64,000 nt of DNA from NCBI RefSeq assembly GCF_000242255.2, contig NC_017033.1, positions 3,359,110 to 3,423,109 on the forward strand, written 5' to 3'. Position numbers and translations under genes: made by a program. The stretch comes from Frateuria aurantia DSM 6220. Its GTDB lineage: Bacteria; Pseudomonadota; Gammaproteobacteria; Xanthomonadales; Rhodanobacteraceae. The notes below the pieces were generated by a model. It did not search any database. It had not been told where the DNA came from and worked only from the letters and a program-made list of their open reading frames with translations. Of this stretch, positions 28,943-38,409 are shown piece by piece (the first letter of the stretch is position 1; every line of letters begins with the position of its first letter).

Positions 28943-30334
28943 TCAGAAGTTGCCGTCGATATCGGTGACACCGATCAACTTGTGGTTGACGAACTCCTTC
29001 AGGCCCAGGCCGATCAGCTCGCGGCCATAGCCTGAGCGACGCACGCCGCCGAAGGGCAAATCGGCCTTCACGGCAGTAGGATGGTTGATATAGACCATGC
29101 CGGTGGACATCTTGGCGGCCACCTTGCGACCGCGCTCGATGTTCTGGGTAAACACCGATCCGCCCAGACCGAACGGCGAGTCATTGGCGATCTCGATGGC
29201 ATGAGCTTCGTCGCGAGCCTTGAAGATCAGCGACACCGGACCGAAGAACTCCCAGTGCCAGGCCGGATTGTCCGGCGTCACCTCGGTCAGCATCACCGGC
29301 TGCACAAAGGCCCCCTTGCTCGGCACTTCGGCACCGATCACGGTGGCCTTGGCGCCGTGGCCCACGGCCTGGGCCACCAGATCCTTTACTTCGTCGGCTG
29401 CACCCTGCGAAGACAGCGGTGCCAAGGTGGTGGATGCATCCATCGGATCACCGGCCTTCAGCTTGGCTACACCGGCGACATAGCGCTCCATAAAGGCATC
29501 GTAAACCGACTCCAGCACGATAATGCGCTTGGACGAGCAGCAGACCTGCCCGGCATTCCAGTGGCGGCCGAACACAGCCCATTTGGCAGCCTTGTCCAGA
29601 TCCGCATCGTCCAGCACGATAAAGGCATCGGCACCGCCCAGCTCCATGGTCGACTTCTTCAGCGCCTTGCCGGCCTGCGAGGCGACCACGGCGCCGGCGC
29701 CTTCGGAACCCGTCAGTGCCACACCATGCACGCGCGGATCATTGATGATGGTTTCCAAATGATCACGGCTGGCAAAGAGGTTCTTGAAACCGCCCACCGG
29801 CAGACCGGCTTCCAGCATCAGCTTCTCGAAGGCATCGGCGCACTGCGGCACATTGGAAGCGTGCTTGAGCACCACCACGTTGCCGGCGGCCAGCTGGGGC
29901 GCAATGATGCGGGCAATCTGATAGTACGGGAAATTCCAGGGCTCGATCGCCAGAATGATGCCCAGCGGCTCATGCACCAGCTGGGCATCGATCACCGCCG
30001 GATCCTTGGACGGCAGCGGCTCGGGCGCCAACAGCTTCTCGGCGTTCTCGACGTAGTATTCGAAGATGCCGGCCGACAGTTCGACTTCGGCTTCGGCTTC
30101 GCCGATCAGCTTGCCCATTTCCAGGGTCAGCAGCCTGGCATAGTCGTGGGCCTTGGCCCGCAGCAGATCGGCCGCTTTCTGCAGCACCTTGACGCGATCG
30201 GCAACGGAACGTCCCTTCCATGCACGGAAAGCGGTATAGCCCTGCTCCAGAGCCTGTGCGACTTCGGCATCCGTCGCGTTCGGGAAAGTTTTCAGAGTTT
30301 CAGCGGTATAGGGATTGGTCGTAGCGTAGGCCAT
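28943..30334 (-). CDS. NAD(P)-dependent succinate-semialdehyde-type aldehyde dehydrogenase
   Basis: Oxidises an aldehyde to a carboxylic acid. The 463-residue protein has the ALDH signatures: AIEPWNFPYYQ, TGSEGAGA, the catalytic Glu in MELGGADAFIV and the nucleophilic Cys in NAGQVCCSSKR. The whole sequence resembles the short succinate-semialdehyde dehydrogenases (Sad/GabD2-like) with the C-terminal LPFGGVRRSGYGRE. The ATG at 30334 with AAGGAATG upstream is the start; the frame remains open upstream but that is non-coding. The aldehyde substrate is not certain. It is divergent from the sigma-factor gene. Confidence 0.9.
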   Translation of the reverse strand: MAYATTNPYTAETLKTFPNATDAEVAQALEQGYTAFRAWKGRSVADRVKVLQKAADLLRAKAHDYARLLTLEMGKLIGEAEAEVELSAGIFEYYVENAEKLLAPEPLPSKDPAVIDAQLVHEPLGIILAIEPWNFPYYQIARIIAPQLAAGNVVVLKHASNVPQCADAFEKLMLEAGLPVGGFKNLFASRDHLETIINDPRVHGVALTGSEGAGAVVASQAGKALKKSTMELGGADAFIVLDDADLDKAAKWAVFGRHWNAGQVCCSSKRIIVLESVYDAFMERYVAGVAKLKAGDPMDASTTLAPLSSQGAADEVKDLVAQAVGHGAKATVIGAEVPSKGAFVQPVMLTEVTPDNPAWHWEFFGPVSLIFKARDEAHAIEIANDSPFGLGGSVFTQNIERGRKVAAKMSTGMVYINHPTAVKADLPFGGVRRSGYGRELIGLGLKEFVNHKLIGVTDIDGNF

Positions 30335-30612
30335 AAAACATTCCTTCAGTGCCTGGAACAAATTCGCTCTGGAACACCCAGATCCTGACAACGGTAGCGC
30401 GACTGCCATGCAGATGCCACCGACTTCCGGCGCTCGCAAGATTGGATCGATACAAATGCAAGTGGCGCCGTGACGCTGTTCCCGAACTGGAACAGCGGCT
30501 TGCGCAGCCTGCGACAGCGGCCTCCCCTGAACCGAAAGCATCAACGCGGATGCCGCCACGGCGTCTGACATCTTGCTCACGAAGCCTTGACGTAGTTTCT
30601 GCAAAATCAATT

Positions 30613-30631
30613 GTTCTTGCGAATCATTATC
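30613..30631 (+). promoter_or_regulatory. Fur-box-like site upstream of the sigma-factor gene
   Basis: The 19 bases match the Fur consensus (GATAATGATAATCATTATC) at 14 positions, including all ten of the right half (AATCATTATC). The site ends 44 bases before the sigma-factor start, a normal place for Fur repression of an iron-uptake regulator. The rest of the 341-base divergent gap (30335-30675) shows nothing else firm. Confidence 0.7.
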
Positions 30632-30675
30632 ATCTAAAAGCCGAATCGTTCGCCTCCGCGGATCAAGGCCGCCGC

Positions 30676-31329
30676 ATGATGGAATCCACGCCGACCCGAC
30701 CACCAGCCAGCGAGGGTGCCGCCCTGCTGGTGAGCCGCTATGCCGAGCTGCATCGCTTTGCGCTGGGCCGTACCGGCTCGCGTCATGTGGCGGACGAAGT
30801 CATGCAGGAGGCCTGGTTGCGCCTGACGGCGACACCGGCCTCAGGGCAGCGGCCACGCCCTCCGATCAAACATGCCCTGGCCTATGTGTACCAGGTCATC
30901 ACCCATCTCTGCATTGATCGCTGTCGCCAACGCCAGCGCTGGCAGTGCCGGCATTGCCAGGAATGTCTGGCCGAACAGATGGCCAGTCAGGCGCCCACGC
31001 CCTTCCAGATCGCCGCCGCCCAGCAGGAGTATGCGCAGCTGTTGCAGGCTGTACGCCAACTGCCCCCTCGCTGTCGCCAGGTATTTCTGCTCTACCGCGG
31101 CCAGCAGCTGAGCACGGGCGACATCGCCGACCGGCTCGGGCTGGCCCCCAAAACCGTGGAACACCATATCGCCCGTGCCGTGCAAAGCTGCCGCCGCCAT
31201 CTGCAGGACCATGGCCACGCCTTGCGTCGTGGCGACGTCCATCGTGCCATGCTGCCAGCGAAAGCCGGCTCGGCCGACCGAGGGAGGTCTGCAAGCCGCG
31301 AAGGGCATGGGCGGATATCGGATCTTTGA
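30676..31329 (+). CDS. ECF sigma factor (FecI-like) of the hemophore locus
   Basis: A 217-residue extracytoplasmic-function sigma factor. Region 2 lies at residues 17-55 (LLVSRYAELHRFALGRTG, DEVMQEAWLRL) and region 4 near residues 115-175 (LPPRCRQVFLLYRGQQLSTG, then GLAPKTVEHHIARAVQSC). The ATG at 30676 (or 30679) has AAGG seven bases upstream. The frame is open to 30349 but that part spans the Fur-like site and is not coding. The pairing with an STN-bearing TonB receptor downstream suggests surface-signalled control. No FecR-type anti-sigma gene is adjacent; the 322 bases between this gene and the receptor hold no plausible gene. Confidence 0.9.
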   Translation: MMESTPTRPPASEGAALLVSRYAELHRFALGRTGSRHVADEVMQEAWLRLTATPASGQRPRPPIKHALAYVYQVITHLCIDRCRQRQRWQCRHCQECLAEQMASQAPTPFQIAAAQQEYAQLLQAVRQLPPRCRQVFLLYRGQQLSTGDIADRLGLAPKTVEHHIARAVQSCRRHLQDHGHALRRGDVHRAMLPAKAGSADRGRSASREGHGRISDL

Positions 31330-31651
31330 GTCCGGACGGCTGGTTCGATGCCTGCCCACATGGCACGTCATGCGCCATGGCACTCAAGACCGACCCGCGC
31401 CATGCCAGCGTCAAGGCCCGTTCGATGCAGACCTCGTCCTATGCGTCGACGGCTCCCCATGCCATGGCCGCCCACCCGGAATAAAGAGCCGTCTGGTGCA
31501 ACGCAGATCATGCGCCTCAGCCTGCCGCCCGGTACCAGCCCATGGGATGTAGCCATAGGGGGATCGGCCAGGTTGTGAACGTCTCTTGCAAAGCAACCCG
31601 GCTCGTCCCTTCCGGGCATGAACGATGCTTTCCGAACCACGAGGCTTTCCC
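31330..31651. other. 322-base gap between sigma-factor and receptor genes
   Basis: Translation in all frames gives only short, Pro/Arg-rich nonsense frames with no FecR-like transmembrane or periplasmic domain. No second Fur-like site was seen. It probably holds the receptor promoter, possibly one read by the ECF sigma factor. Confidence 0.5.
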
Positions 31652-34600
31652 ATGCGGCGACGCGTTCCCCTCTGCAGCATCAAATTTCCAATGGCAGCCA
31701 TCTTGATGGCTTTATCCTTCATCGCCTCACCCTGCTCGGCCCAGGCCATGACTGACCCGCCAGAGCGAAACAGTGAGCGCCGCCGTCTGGATATCGCTCC
31801 GCAGCCACTGGCCTCCGCTCTGGCCGCTCTGCGCGCGCAGCGCGGCATCGAACTGGACTACGAACCCGCCTGGCTGGAAGGGCTACGGGCACCGGCGCTG
31901 AAGGGTGATTACAGCGATACCCGGGCGCTGCAGCTGCTGCTGGCCGGCAGCGGACTGCAGGCTCAGCCGATGACGGCTGGCCACTACAAGTTGGCACCGG
32001 CACCTGCCGCGGTCCCGGGCGATGTGGTCAGCGGCGCCTTGGCGGTGGAGTCGACCGATGACCAGCCGGCCACCGGCGAAGCCCGGGATCGCCAAGGTTA
32101 TGACGATGTCTACAACCTGGATGCCTCCAGCGTCTACAAGGGCAAACAGGAACTGGAACGCTACCGCGGCGAAAATCCGGCCGACCTGCTGAAAGGCATG
32201 GTCAATGTCTTCAGCGGCGATGCCCGCAACAGCGGCGCGCTGGATCCGAATATCCGCGGCATCGAAGGCCCGGGCCGGGTACCGGTACTGATCGACGGCA
32301 CCGAGCAGGCCCTGACCGTGTGGCGCGGCTACAACGGGGCCAACAACCGCGCCTATATCGATCCGGCCCTGATCGGCGGGGTACAGGTCCTGAAAGGGCC
32401 CACCACCGAGCGCGATATTGCCGGCGGCGTCGGCGGCGCGGTGGTGGTCAAGACCCTGGACGTGGACGATGTGCTGAAACCCGGCCGGCACTGGGGTGCC
32501 GATATCAAGCTGGAAGGCGCCAACAACTCGGTCTCGCCGCACTGGCCGCATCTGCTGGGCGGTCAGGATTATCGCGACATCCCCGGTTTCCCCGGCGCGC
32601 CGGGCTCGCCGCCGTTTACCATACCCAATGCGCCTTACAGCGATCCCAGCCTGCTGCATCCCCCCGGCAACCGCAATCATCTGGTCAGCATGGGCGACCG
32701 CGCCTATCGCATCGCCCTGGCCGGCCGCAAAGGGCCTTTCGATGCCTTGCTGGCCTATGCCTATCGCCAGCGCGGCAACTACTACGCCGGCGAGGGTGCC
32801 TCCGGTTACTACACTCAGGATATCCAGCGCGGCGGCATGAACTACATCATCCGCAAGCTGGGCATGTCCTACCGGCCCGGCAATGAAGTGCCCAATACCT
32901 CATCTCGGATGCAGTCCTGGCTGGGCAAGCTGAGCTGGCATCCCACCCCGAACCAGCAGTTACAGCTGGGCCTGCGCGACAGCCTGTCCCGTTACGGCGA
33001 GGTCATGCCTTCGCGCATTTTCATCTCCGGTGTCGATGACATAGGCGCCATCCAGTGGCCCGAGAGCAAGGTCGACAGCAAGGCCTACAATCTGGAATAC
33101 CGCTGGAAACCCGACAACCCCTGGCTGGACCTGTACGCCAATCTGTGGACCACCCGCACCGGCAGCCATACCTATACCTCGGGCGGTTTCCCCAATTACG
33201 CGCAAGGCCCCGACAACCCCATCATCTACAATACCGCCCTGGCCAACCAGCAGAACAATCGCGTCGGCCTGAGCTTAAGCAACCACTTCCAGTTGGGTGA
33301 TCGCCTCGACCTGACCCTGGGCGGCGACTGGCAGCACGAAAAGCTGTCCACCAGCGATATCTGGAACAGCGATCTGGATGGCTGGAGGATGTATCCGCGT
33401 GCCGGTCGCCGGCAGGAATACCATATCCGCATGAAGCTGGCCTGGCGGCCCGTCGACGGCCTGGATCTGCAAGGCGGACTGAACTACTCAGGCTACTGGG
33501 CGCATGATGATTTTCTGGCCAGCCAGATCCGTGCGGGGAATGGGCATCTGTTCAAGAGCTATTACAGCCCAAGCCAATCGGCCATCTATAACACGCTTGA
33601 AACCACGCCCGACAAAGCGCTTGCACAAATACGGCAACAAGCCCTGGCTAATGGCCGGAGCGAGGAAGAGGCCGAGAGCAGGGTCGATTTCTGGCGCAAT
33701 CAGAGCTGGTGGATGGAAGAGCATTCCAGGCCCTATCGCTTTCAGAATGAGGTCTATTGGTATCCCGATGCCAACGGCAAATACCATCGCAAGGACGATA
33801 TCTGCATCAATGGCTTTTTGAACACTGTTCCCAACCTGATCCCCGGGAAGTGCAGCTATGGTGAATCCAATCAAGGCTATACCGTGCTGCCAGATGCACG
33901 CCCTCACCGGGCTCATGGTCTGGCGCCATGGTTCTCGGCCAGCTATCAGTTCACCCCCAGTATCCGGGCTTACGCCCGCTATGCCGAGGCCTATCGTTTC
34001 CCCAGCATGTTCGAGAGCACCGTCGGCTTCTCGGGTGCACTCAATCCAATGTATCCCATCAAGCCCGAGCACGCCTACAACATGGAGGTCGGCTATGTAC
34101 AGGATCTGCGCGACTGGCTGGGGCTGAGCCAGCAGCAACGCGCCGATATCAAGCTGGCCTGGTTCAGCCAGCGCACTCACAATGTCATCGAACGCGGCGA
34201 CTACCTGCAGTTCAGCAATATCGACAAGCAGGTGATCAAGGGGCTTGAACTGCAAGCCCGCTTTGACAACTCAAGGCTATTCTTCGACTTCGGGGCCGCC
34301 TATACTCCTACCAACAAGGCCTGTGACGAAAGCACCGCCATCCTGAAAGACAGCGGCCAGGGAAGGATTCCCGACTGTGTCAACTATGGTTTTGTCAGCA
34401 GCTATCTGCTGACCCAGGCCAGCCCCAAATTTTCAGCCAACCTCAATCTGGGCGCCCGTTTTCTGCACCGGTCCCTGGAAATCGGCAGCCGCAGCGTGTA
34501 TTACCGCGCCTACCACAACCGTCAGCTGGATGAATGGGTGGGCGCACGCACCATCGGCGGCTATGGTCTGAACGTGCCCTATACCTGGGGCACGATCGCG

Positions 34601-34759
34601 ACCATCGATGCCTATGCCGACTACCATACCCGTCGCGGCACCACCTTCGAGCTGGCCGACACCAATCTCAGCAATCGTTATTACGTGGATCCCCTGACCC
34701 GCTCGCTGATGCCGGCACCGGGTCGCACCTTGCGCTTCAGCATCAACGCAAGGTTCTGA
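31652..34759 (+). CDS. TonB-dependent outer-membrane receptor with STN signalling domain (HphR-like)
   Basis: A 1035-residue FecA-type transducer. A signal peptide (MAAILMALSFIASPCSAQA) precedes a secretin/TonB short N-terminal (STN) domain at about residues 45-115 (LDIAPQPLASALAALRAQRGIELDY). The plug follows (YRGENPADLLKGMVNVFSG, NIRGIEGPGRVPVLIDGTEQ, VQVLKGPTTERDIAGGVGG), and a 22-strand barrel ends in the C-terminal Phe of ALRFSINARF. The ATG at 31652 has GAGG upstream; another in-frame ATG lies at 31625. The adjacent hemophilin-like protein and Slam gene suggest that it imports heme delivered by that hemophore; the STN domain could report binding to a regulator. Confidence 0.9.
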   Translation: MRRRVPLCSIKFPMAAILMALSFIASPCSAQAMTDPPERNSERRRLDIAPQPLASALAALRAQRGIELDYEPAWLEGLRAPALKGDYSDTRALQLLLAGSGLQAQPMTAGHYKLAPAPAAVPGDVVSGALAVESTDDQPATGEARDRQGYDDVYNLDASSVYKGKQELERYRGENPADLLKGMVNVFSGDARNSGALDPNIRGIEGPGRVPVLIDGTEQALTVWRGYNGANNRAYIDPALIGGVQVLKGPTTERDIAGGVGGAVVVKTLDVDDVLKPGRHWGADIKLEGANNSVSPHWPHLLGGQDYRDIPGFPGAPGSPPFTIPNAPYSDPSLLHPPGNRNHLVSMGDRAYRIALAGRKGPFDALLAYAYRQRGNYYAGEGASGYYTQDIQRGGMNYIIRKLGMSYRPGNEVPNTSSRMQSWLGKLSWHPTPNQQLQLGLRDSLSRYGEVMPSRIFISGVDDIGAIQWPESKVDSKAYNLEYRWKPDNPWLDLYANLWTTRTGSHTYTSGGFPNYAQGPDNPIIYNTALANQQNNRVGLSLSNHFQLGDRLDLTLGGDWQHEKLSTSDIWNSDLDGWRMYPRAGRRQEYHIRMKLAWRPVDGLDLQGGLNYSGYWAHDDFLASQIRAGNGHLFKSYYSPSQSAIYNTLETTPDKALAQIRQQALANGRSEEEAESRVDFWRNQSWWMEEHSRPYRFQNEVYWYPDANGKYHRKDDICINGFLNTVPNLIPGKCSYGESNQGYTVLPDARPHRAHGLAPWFSASYQFTPSIRAYARYAEAYRFPSMFESTVGFSGALNPMYPIKPEHAYNMEVGYVQDLRDWLGLSQQQRADIKLAWFSQRTHNVIERGDYLQFSNIDKQVIKGLELQARFDNSRLFFDFGAAYTPTNKACDESTAILKDSGQGRIPDCVNYGFVSSYLLTQASPKFSANLNLGARFLHRSLEIGSRSVYYRAYHNRQLDEWVGARTIGGYGLNVPYTWGTIATIDAYADYHTRRGTTFELADTNLSNRYYVDPLTRSLMPAPGRTLRFSINARF

Positions 34760-34845
34760 TTCGACCCAGGCCATGCTGTATCTATCAGCATGCCCAGGCT
34801 CCTTCCGCGCCGGTCGTCGGCGCTACTCAGCAAAGGAGCTTTATC

Positions 34846-35631
34846 ATGAACCACAAACTCAATACCCGACTCGGCCTGCTGACCCTGGGGCTGTTGCTGG
34901 CCGCAGGAGCCCAGGCTCAAAGCTCGATCAGCGGCGTGACCAGTCGACCGAACGAACGAGACCTCATCCGGGTTGGAGAATCCACCGTCAATGGCGGTCC
35001 CCACCACTCCGGGGCCCCCGGTATCGGCGTGCAGTCCACTGATGCCAGCAAGCTGGTCGACTTCGCCGGTCTGGTCCGTTATGGCCAGACTGATGCCGCC
35101 GGCGTCACCACCCTGGCGCTGGAAAGCCCCACCCCGCCGCCCGGCGCGCCACCCAGCCATGACAGCCTTGGCTCCTTCCATTTCGCCAAGGTCAGCAATG
35201 CGGACGTCTATTATGGCGAGTGGTCGCAAAGCGCCAGTGCCAGCGACGGTACCCATACCAGTTATTACGTGGGTGACCACGCCGGTACCACTGTGCCCGC
35301 CACCGGTACCGCCACTTATGCGGTGCAAGGCATCAGCGACTATGCCAACCGTGGCGCCCTGGCCGGTACCTTTGCCGCCGACTTCGGCGCCCATCAGCTG
35401 ACGGGCTCGCTGTCCAATGGCAACTATGCCGTGGATATCGGCACCGCCAGGATTGATGGTGCGGCGATCAGCGGCAATCAAGGCAGTGCCAGCGTGGCCG
35501 GTGCCACCGTAGCCAGCCAGGGTGCCGTGTCCGGCAGCTTCTTCGGTGCCAATGCAGCAGCCCTGGCCGGTATCGTGGCCTTCGATCAGGCCCATCAGCA
35601 TGACACCGCCTTTGGCGGCAGCAGGCAATAA
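34846..35631 (+). CDS. Hemophilin/HphA-like secreted protein with TbpB-type barrel
   Basis: A 261-residue exported protein. The signal peptide ends at AQA/QSS (about residue 24) and has no lipobox Cys, so the protein is soluble rather than surface-anchored. The C-terminal half is a TbpB-like beta-barrel: DVYYGEW at residues 120-126, and GSFFGANAAALAGIVAF at 230-246, the classic closing motif of that fold. The N-terminal half would be the ligand-binding handle; possible heme ligands include His53-His54, His105, His112, His137 and His145. It has a strong AAGGAG before the ATG and sits between the receptor and Slam genes, matching the Acinetobacter hphR-hphA-hsmA order. Heme binding is inferred, not shown. 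Confidence 0.78.
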   Translation: MNHKLNTRLGLLTLGLLLAAGAQAQSSISGVTSRPNERDLIRVGESTVNGGPHHSGAPGIGVQSTDASKLVDFAGLVRYGQTDAAGVTTLALESPTPPPGAPPSHDSLGSFHFAKVSNADVYYGEWSQSASASDGTHTSYYVGDHAGTTVPATGTATYAVQGISDYANRGALAGTFAADFGAHQLTGSLSNGNYAVDIGTARIDGAAISGNQGSASVAGATVASQGAVSGSFFGANAAALAGIVAFDQAHQHDTAFGGSRQ

Positions 35632-35640
35632 GGCTGGCTG

Positions 35641-37140
35641 ATGCGCAAACGTGCAAGATCTGCAGGACCGGGACAGGAAGCGGCTCGCCGCCTCCTGTCC
35701 CTTATCGTGTGGCTGACGATGCTGATGGTTATCCCGGAACTGGGCCAGGCCCAGACCGTCGAGGACAACCAGCTGCGGCTGAACCAGTCCGGCCAGCGCC
35801 GGTCCGCCAGCCGAGATCGTGCCTTGCTGGAGGATACGGATACCCTGACCGTGGATGGTCGTGACTACAGCGTGGCACATACCGTCAGCGAGATAGGCCA
35901 GGCCATCTATATCGCACTGGGCCGGCAGCAATGGCCTGACGTGCAGCGCTTTCTGCGGCGCTATGCCAGCATGCCCGGCGCTGACCCGATGCTGCTGCAT
36001 TATGCTCGCGGCGGGCTGGCCCGCCACAAGGGACATCTGCGTCAGGCAGAGCGCGAATACCGCGCCCTGCTGGCCTTGCAGCCGGATTTTCTGCCCGGCC
36101 AGCTGGAATTGGCCCGGGTCCTGTTCGAGAACCAGCGGGATCAGGCAGCCGCAACCCAGTTCCGGCAGATTGCCGCCGCGCTGCCCTCAACGGCCAAGGC
36201 CGACGGCATCCGCCATACCGTACAGCTGTTTCTGCAGGCCTTGCGACGACGACACAGCTGGCAAGGCAGCTTCGCTCTAGGCCCCGGCTACAATGACAAT
36301 ATCAACCAGGCCCAGGCCAGCCAGACCTGCCTGTGGATCGACGGCGCGGGCAACTGCATCATCCATCGGCGCATGCCCGCCGCCATCGCAGCCACCGGTC
36401 TGGATATCGAGGCCAGCCTGTTTCGCCAGCAACCGTTGTCGGGTCCGCACAATATCTACTTGCGCAGCCTGCTGATGGGCAGCCTGTATCCCGGCCATAC
36501 CCGCTACCATCAGCTGAACAGCCTCAACCAGATCGGCTACCAGTACCGCAACGGCCACGACACCTGGATGCTGGCCCCCGGCTTCGATGCCGGCAGCTAT
36601 GGCAGCGGTCTGCTCTATCGGGCCTGGGGCCTGCATGGCGAATGGAGCCACGGCTTTGCTTCGTCCTGGCTGCTGAAGCTGGAAGCCGATCACAAGCGTT
36701 TCCGTTATCCCATGTTCGGCTACCGTGATTTCGACGGCCATCTGGAGGACGGCTTTGTCACCGTGTCGCGCGCTGTCGGCCAGCACTGGCTGCTGCTGGG
36801 TGGGCTGGACCTGGTCGACAAGCAGGCACGCGACCCGGCTCAGGGTTTCATGCAGCGTGGCGCACGACTGGGTGCCGTCTACAGTCTGGAGAACCAGTTC
36901 AGCCTGTATCTGATGGCTTCCGTCCGCGAGCGCGACTACGCCGCCTTCAATCCCATGCTGGCACAACGACGCCATGATCTGGAACGGAATCTGATCCTGA
37001 TCGCCAGCCTGCCTCGCTGGTCGCTGTTCGGGATCTATCCCAGCCTGGTCGCCCAGATCAGCGAGATACGCAGCAATGTGGACTGGCTGTACAGCTATCA
37101 ACGACGCCAGATCAGTCTGCGTCTGCAACGACCGTTTTGA
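35641..37140 (+). CDS. Slam-family surface/secretion modulator (DUF560 outer-membrane protein)
   Basis: A 499-residue outer-membrane protein that would export the neighbouring TbpB-fold protein. A signal peptide (LLSLIVWLTMLMVIPELGQAQ) is followed by a periplasmic TPR region (about residues 80-205: LHYARGGLARHKGHLRQAEREYRALLALQP, QLELARVLFENQRDQAAATQF). The C-terminal DUF560 barrel runs from about 210 (GSFALGPGYNDNIN) to the terminal Phe. Slam proteins translocate surface lipoproteins and, in the HphA case, soluble hemophores. The gene starts nine bases after the hemophore stop, so the two are co-translated. Confidence 0.9.
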   Translation: MRKRARSAGPGQEAARRLLSLIVWLTMLMVIPELGQAQTVEDNQLRLNQSGQRRSASRDRALLEDTDTLTVDGRDYSVAHTVSEIGQAIYIALGRQQWPDVQRFLRRYASMPGADPMLLHYARGGLARHKGHLRQAEREYRALLALQPDFLPGQLELARVLFENQRDQAAATQFRQIAAALPSTAKADGIRHTVQLFLQALRRRHSWQGSFALGPGYNDNINQAQASQTCLWIDGAGNCIIHRRMPAAIAATGLDIEASLFRQQPLSGPHNIYLRSLLMGSLYPGHTRYHQLNSLNQIGYQYRNGHDTWMLAPGFDAGSYGSGLLYRAWGLHGEWSHGFASSWLLKLEADHKRFRYPMFGYRDFDGHLEDGFVTVSRAVGQHWLLLGGLDLVDKQARDPAQGFMQRGARLGAVYSLENQFSLYLMASVRERDYAAFNPMLAQRRHDLERNLILIASLPRWSLFGIYPSLVAQISEIRSNVDWLYSYQRRQISLRLQRPF

Positions 37141-37273
37141 GCAAGCCGGAAACCGGGCCCCGCCCGGCTCCGACCACAGGCCGCCGATCCCGCCACCTGC
37201 ACCCCTCCCGCCCTGCCCTCGCATGGACAACGGCGGGCCTTGCTGGACTCCATACCATCGCCAAGGTGATCCG

Positions 37274-37996
37274 ATGCCGTCACTGCCTTCTTCCAGTATC
37301 GACCTTGCATCCATGCTGCGTCAGGCCAATCCGGTGGTACAGACCGTGATGGGCCTGCTGTTGCTGGCCGTGTTTATCAGCTGGACCATCCTCCTGGCCA
37401 AGAGCTGGGAGATCTGCCGCCAGCGCCGCCGACTGCGGGCAGCGACAAGTTTTCTGCAGCCGCTGACCTGCCTGCCCGCTATCGAGTCAGCCCCGCCCGG
37501 CCTGCTGCAGCCCCTGTTGCAGGCCGTATGGAGCGAGCGCAGCCATTCCAGCGGTCTGGCCGCCGCGGGCATCAAGGAACGCGCAGCTTCGCGACTGGCC
37601 GGCCTGGAACGCCACTGGCTGCGACAACGCCAGCAAGGCATCGGCGTATTGGCCACGATCGCCTCCGTGGCACCGTTCGTCGGCCTGTTCGGCACGGTAT
37701 GGGGCATCATGAACAGCTTCACCGGCATTGCCCGCGCCCACACCACCAACCTGGCCGTGGTCGCCCCCGGCATCGCCGAAGCCCTGCTGGCCACCGCCTT
37801 CGGTCTGGCGGCGGCGATTCCGGCGGTGGTGATCTACAACCACTTCAGCCGGCTGCTGGCCAGCCTGCGCGCCGAGCTGTCCGATCTGTCGGCACGGCTG
37901 CAGGAACTGCTGTCCCGTGATCTGGATCGGCCGGCCCCGTTTCCGCTGCGGGCCATCCCACCCCGACCCTCGCCCCTGCAGGAGGTCCACGCATGA
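37274..37996 (+). CDS. exbB: ExbB-type proton-channel subunit
   Basis: A 240-residue inner-membrane protein of the MotA/TolQ/ExbB family with three helices (about residues 20-40, 125-150 and 165-190) and the conserved ATIASVAPFVGLFGTVWGIMNSF and GIAEALLATAFGLAAAIPAVVIYN segments. With ExbD it converts proton flow into TonB movement. The ATG at 37274 starts the conserved sequence; the frame is open upstream into the Slam gene. It overlaps exbD by four bases (ATGA). Confidence 0.95.
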   Translation: MPSLPSSSIDLASMLRQANPVVQTVMGLLLLAVFISWTILLAKSWEICRQRRRLRAATSFLQPLTCLPAIESAPPGLLQPLLQAVWSERSHSSGLAAAGIKERAASRLAGLERHWLRQRQQGIGVLATIASVAPFVGLFGTVWGIMNSFTGIARAHTTNLAVVAPGIAEALLATAFGLAAAIPAVVIYNHFSRLLASLRAELSDLSARLQELLSRDLDRPAPFPLRAIPPRPSPLQEVHA

Positions 37997-38409
37997 GCCT
38001 GTCACTGGACGATGGCGAGCTGGAACTGGCCCACGAGATCAATGTCACCCCCTTTATCGACGTGATGCTGGTGCTGCTGATCATCTTCATGGTGGCCGCG
38101 CCGCTGGCCACCGTGGATGCGCCCGTGGCGCTGCCGACCAGCAATGCGGCGGCCAGCCAGCGTGATGACAGGCCCGTCTATCTCAGCATCGATGCCCGGG
38201 GACATTGGACGCTGGATGAGGAAGCGGTGGCTCGCGAGCATCTCGGACCGGCGCTGGAGCGTCACACCCAGGGCGATCACCAGCGCCGGATCCTGCTGCG
38301 CGGCGACCGCCTGCTGGCCTACGAGCAATTGATGCAGGCCATGAATGCCTTGCGCGATGCCGGCTATCCGCGTCTGGCTCTGGTCGGACTGCAGGAGCCG
38401 CCGGAGTGA
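37993..38409 (+). CDS. exbD: ExbD-type biopolymer transport protein
   Basis: A 138-residue protein with one N-terminal helix carrying the conserved proton-conducting Asp23 (INVTPFIDVMLVLLIIFMV), followed by a periplasmic domain. It is translationally coupled to exbB upstream and to tonB downstream (GTGA overlap). The three genes form a dedicated energy module for the receptor at 31652. Confidence 0.95.
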   Translation: MSLSLDDGELELAHEINVTPFIDVMLVLLIIFMVAAPLATVDAPVALPTSNAAASQRDDRPVYLSIDARGHWTLDEEAVAREHLGPALERHTQGDHQRRILLRGDRLLAYEQLMQAMNALRDAGYPRLALVGLQEPPE

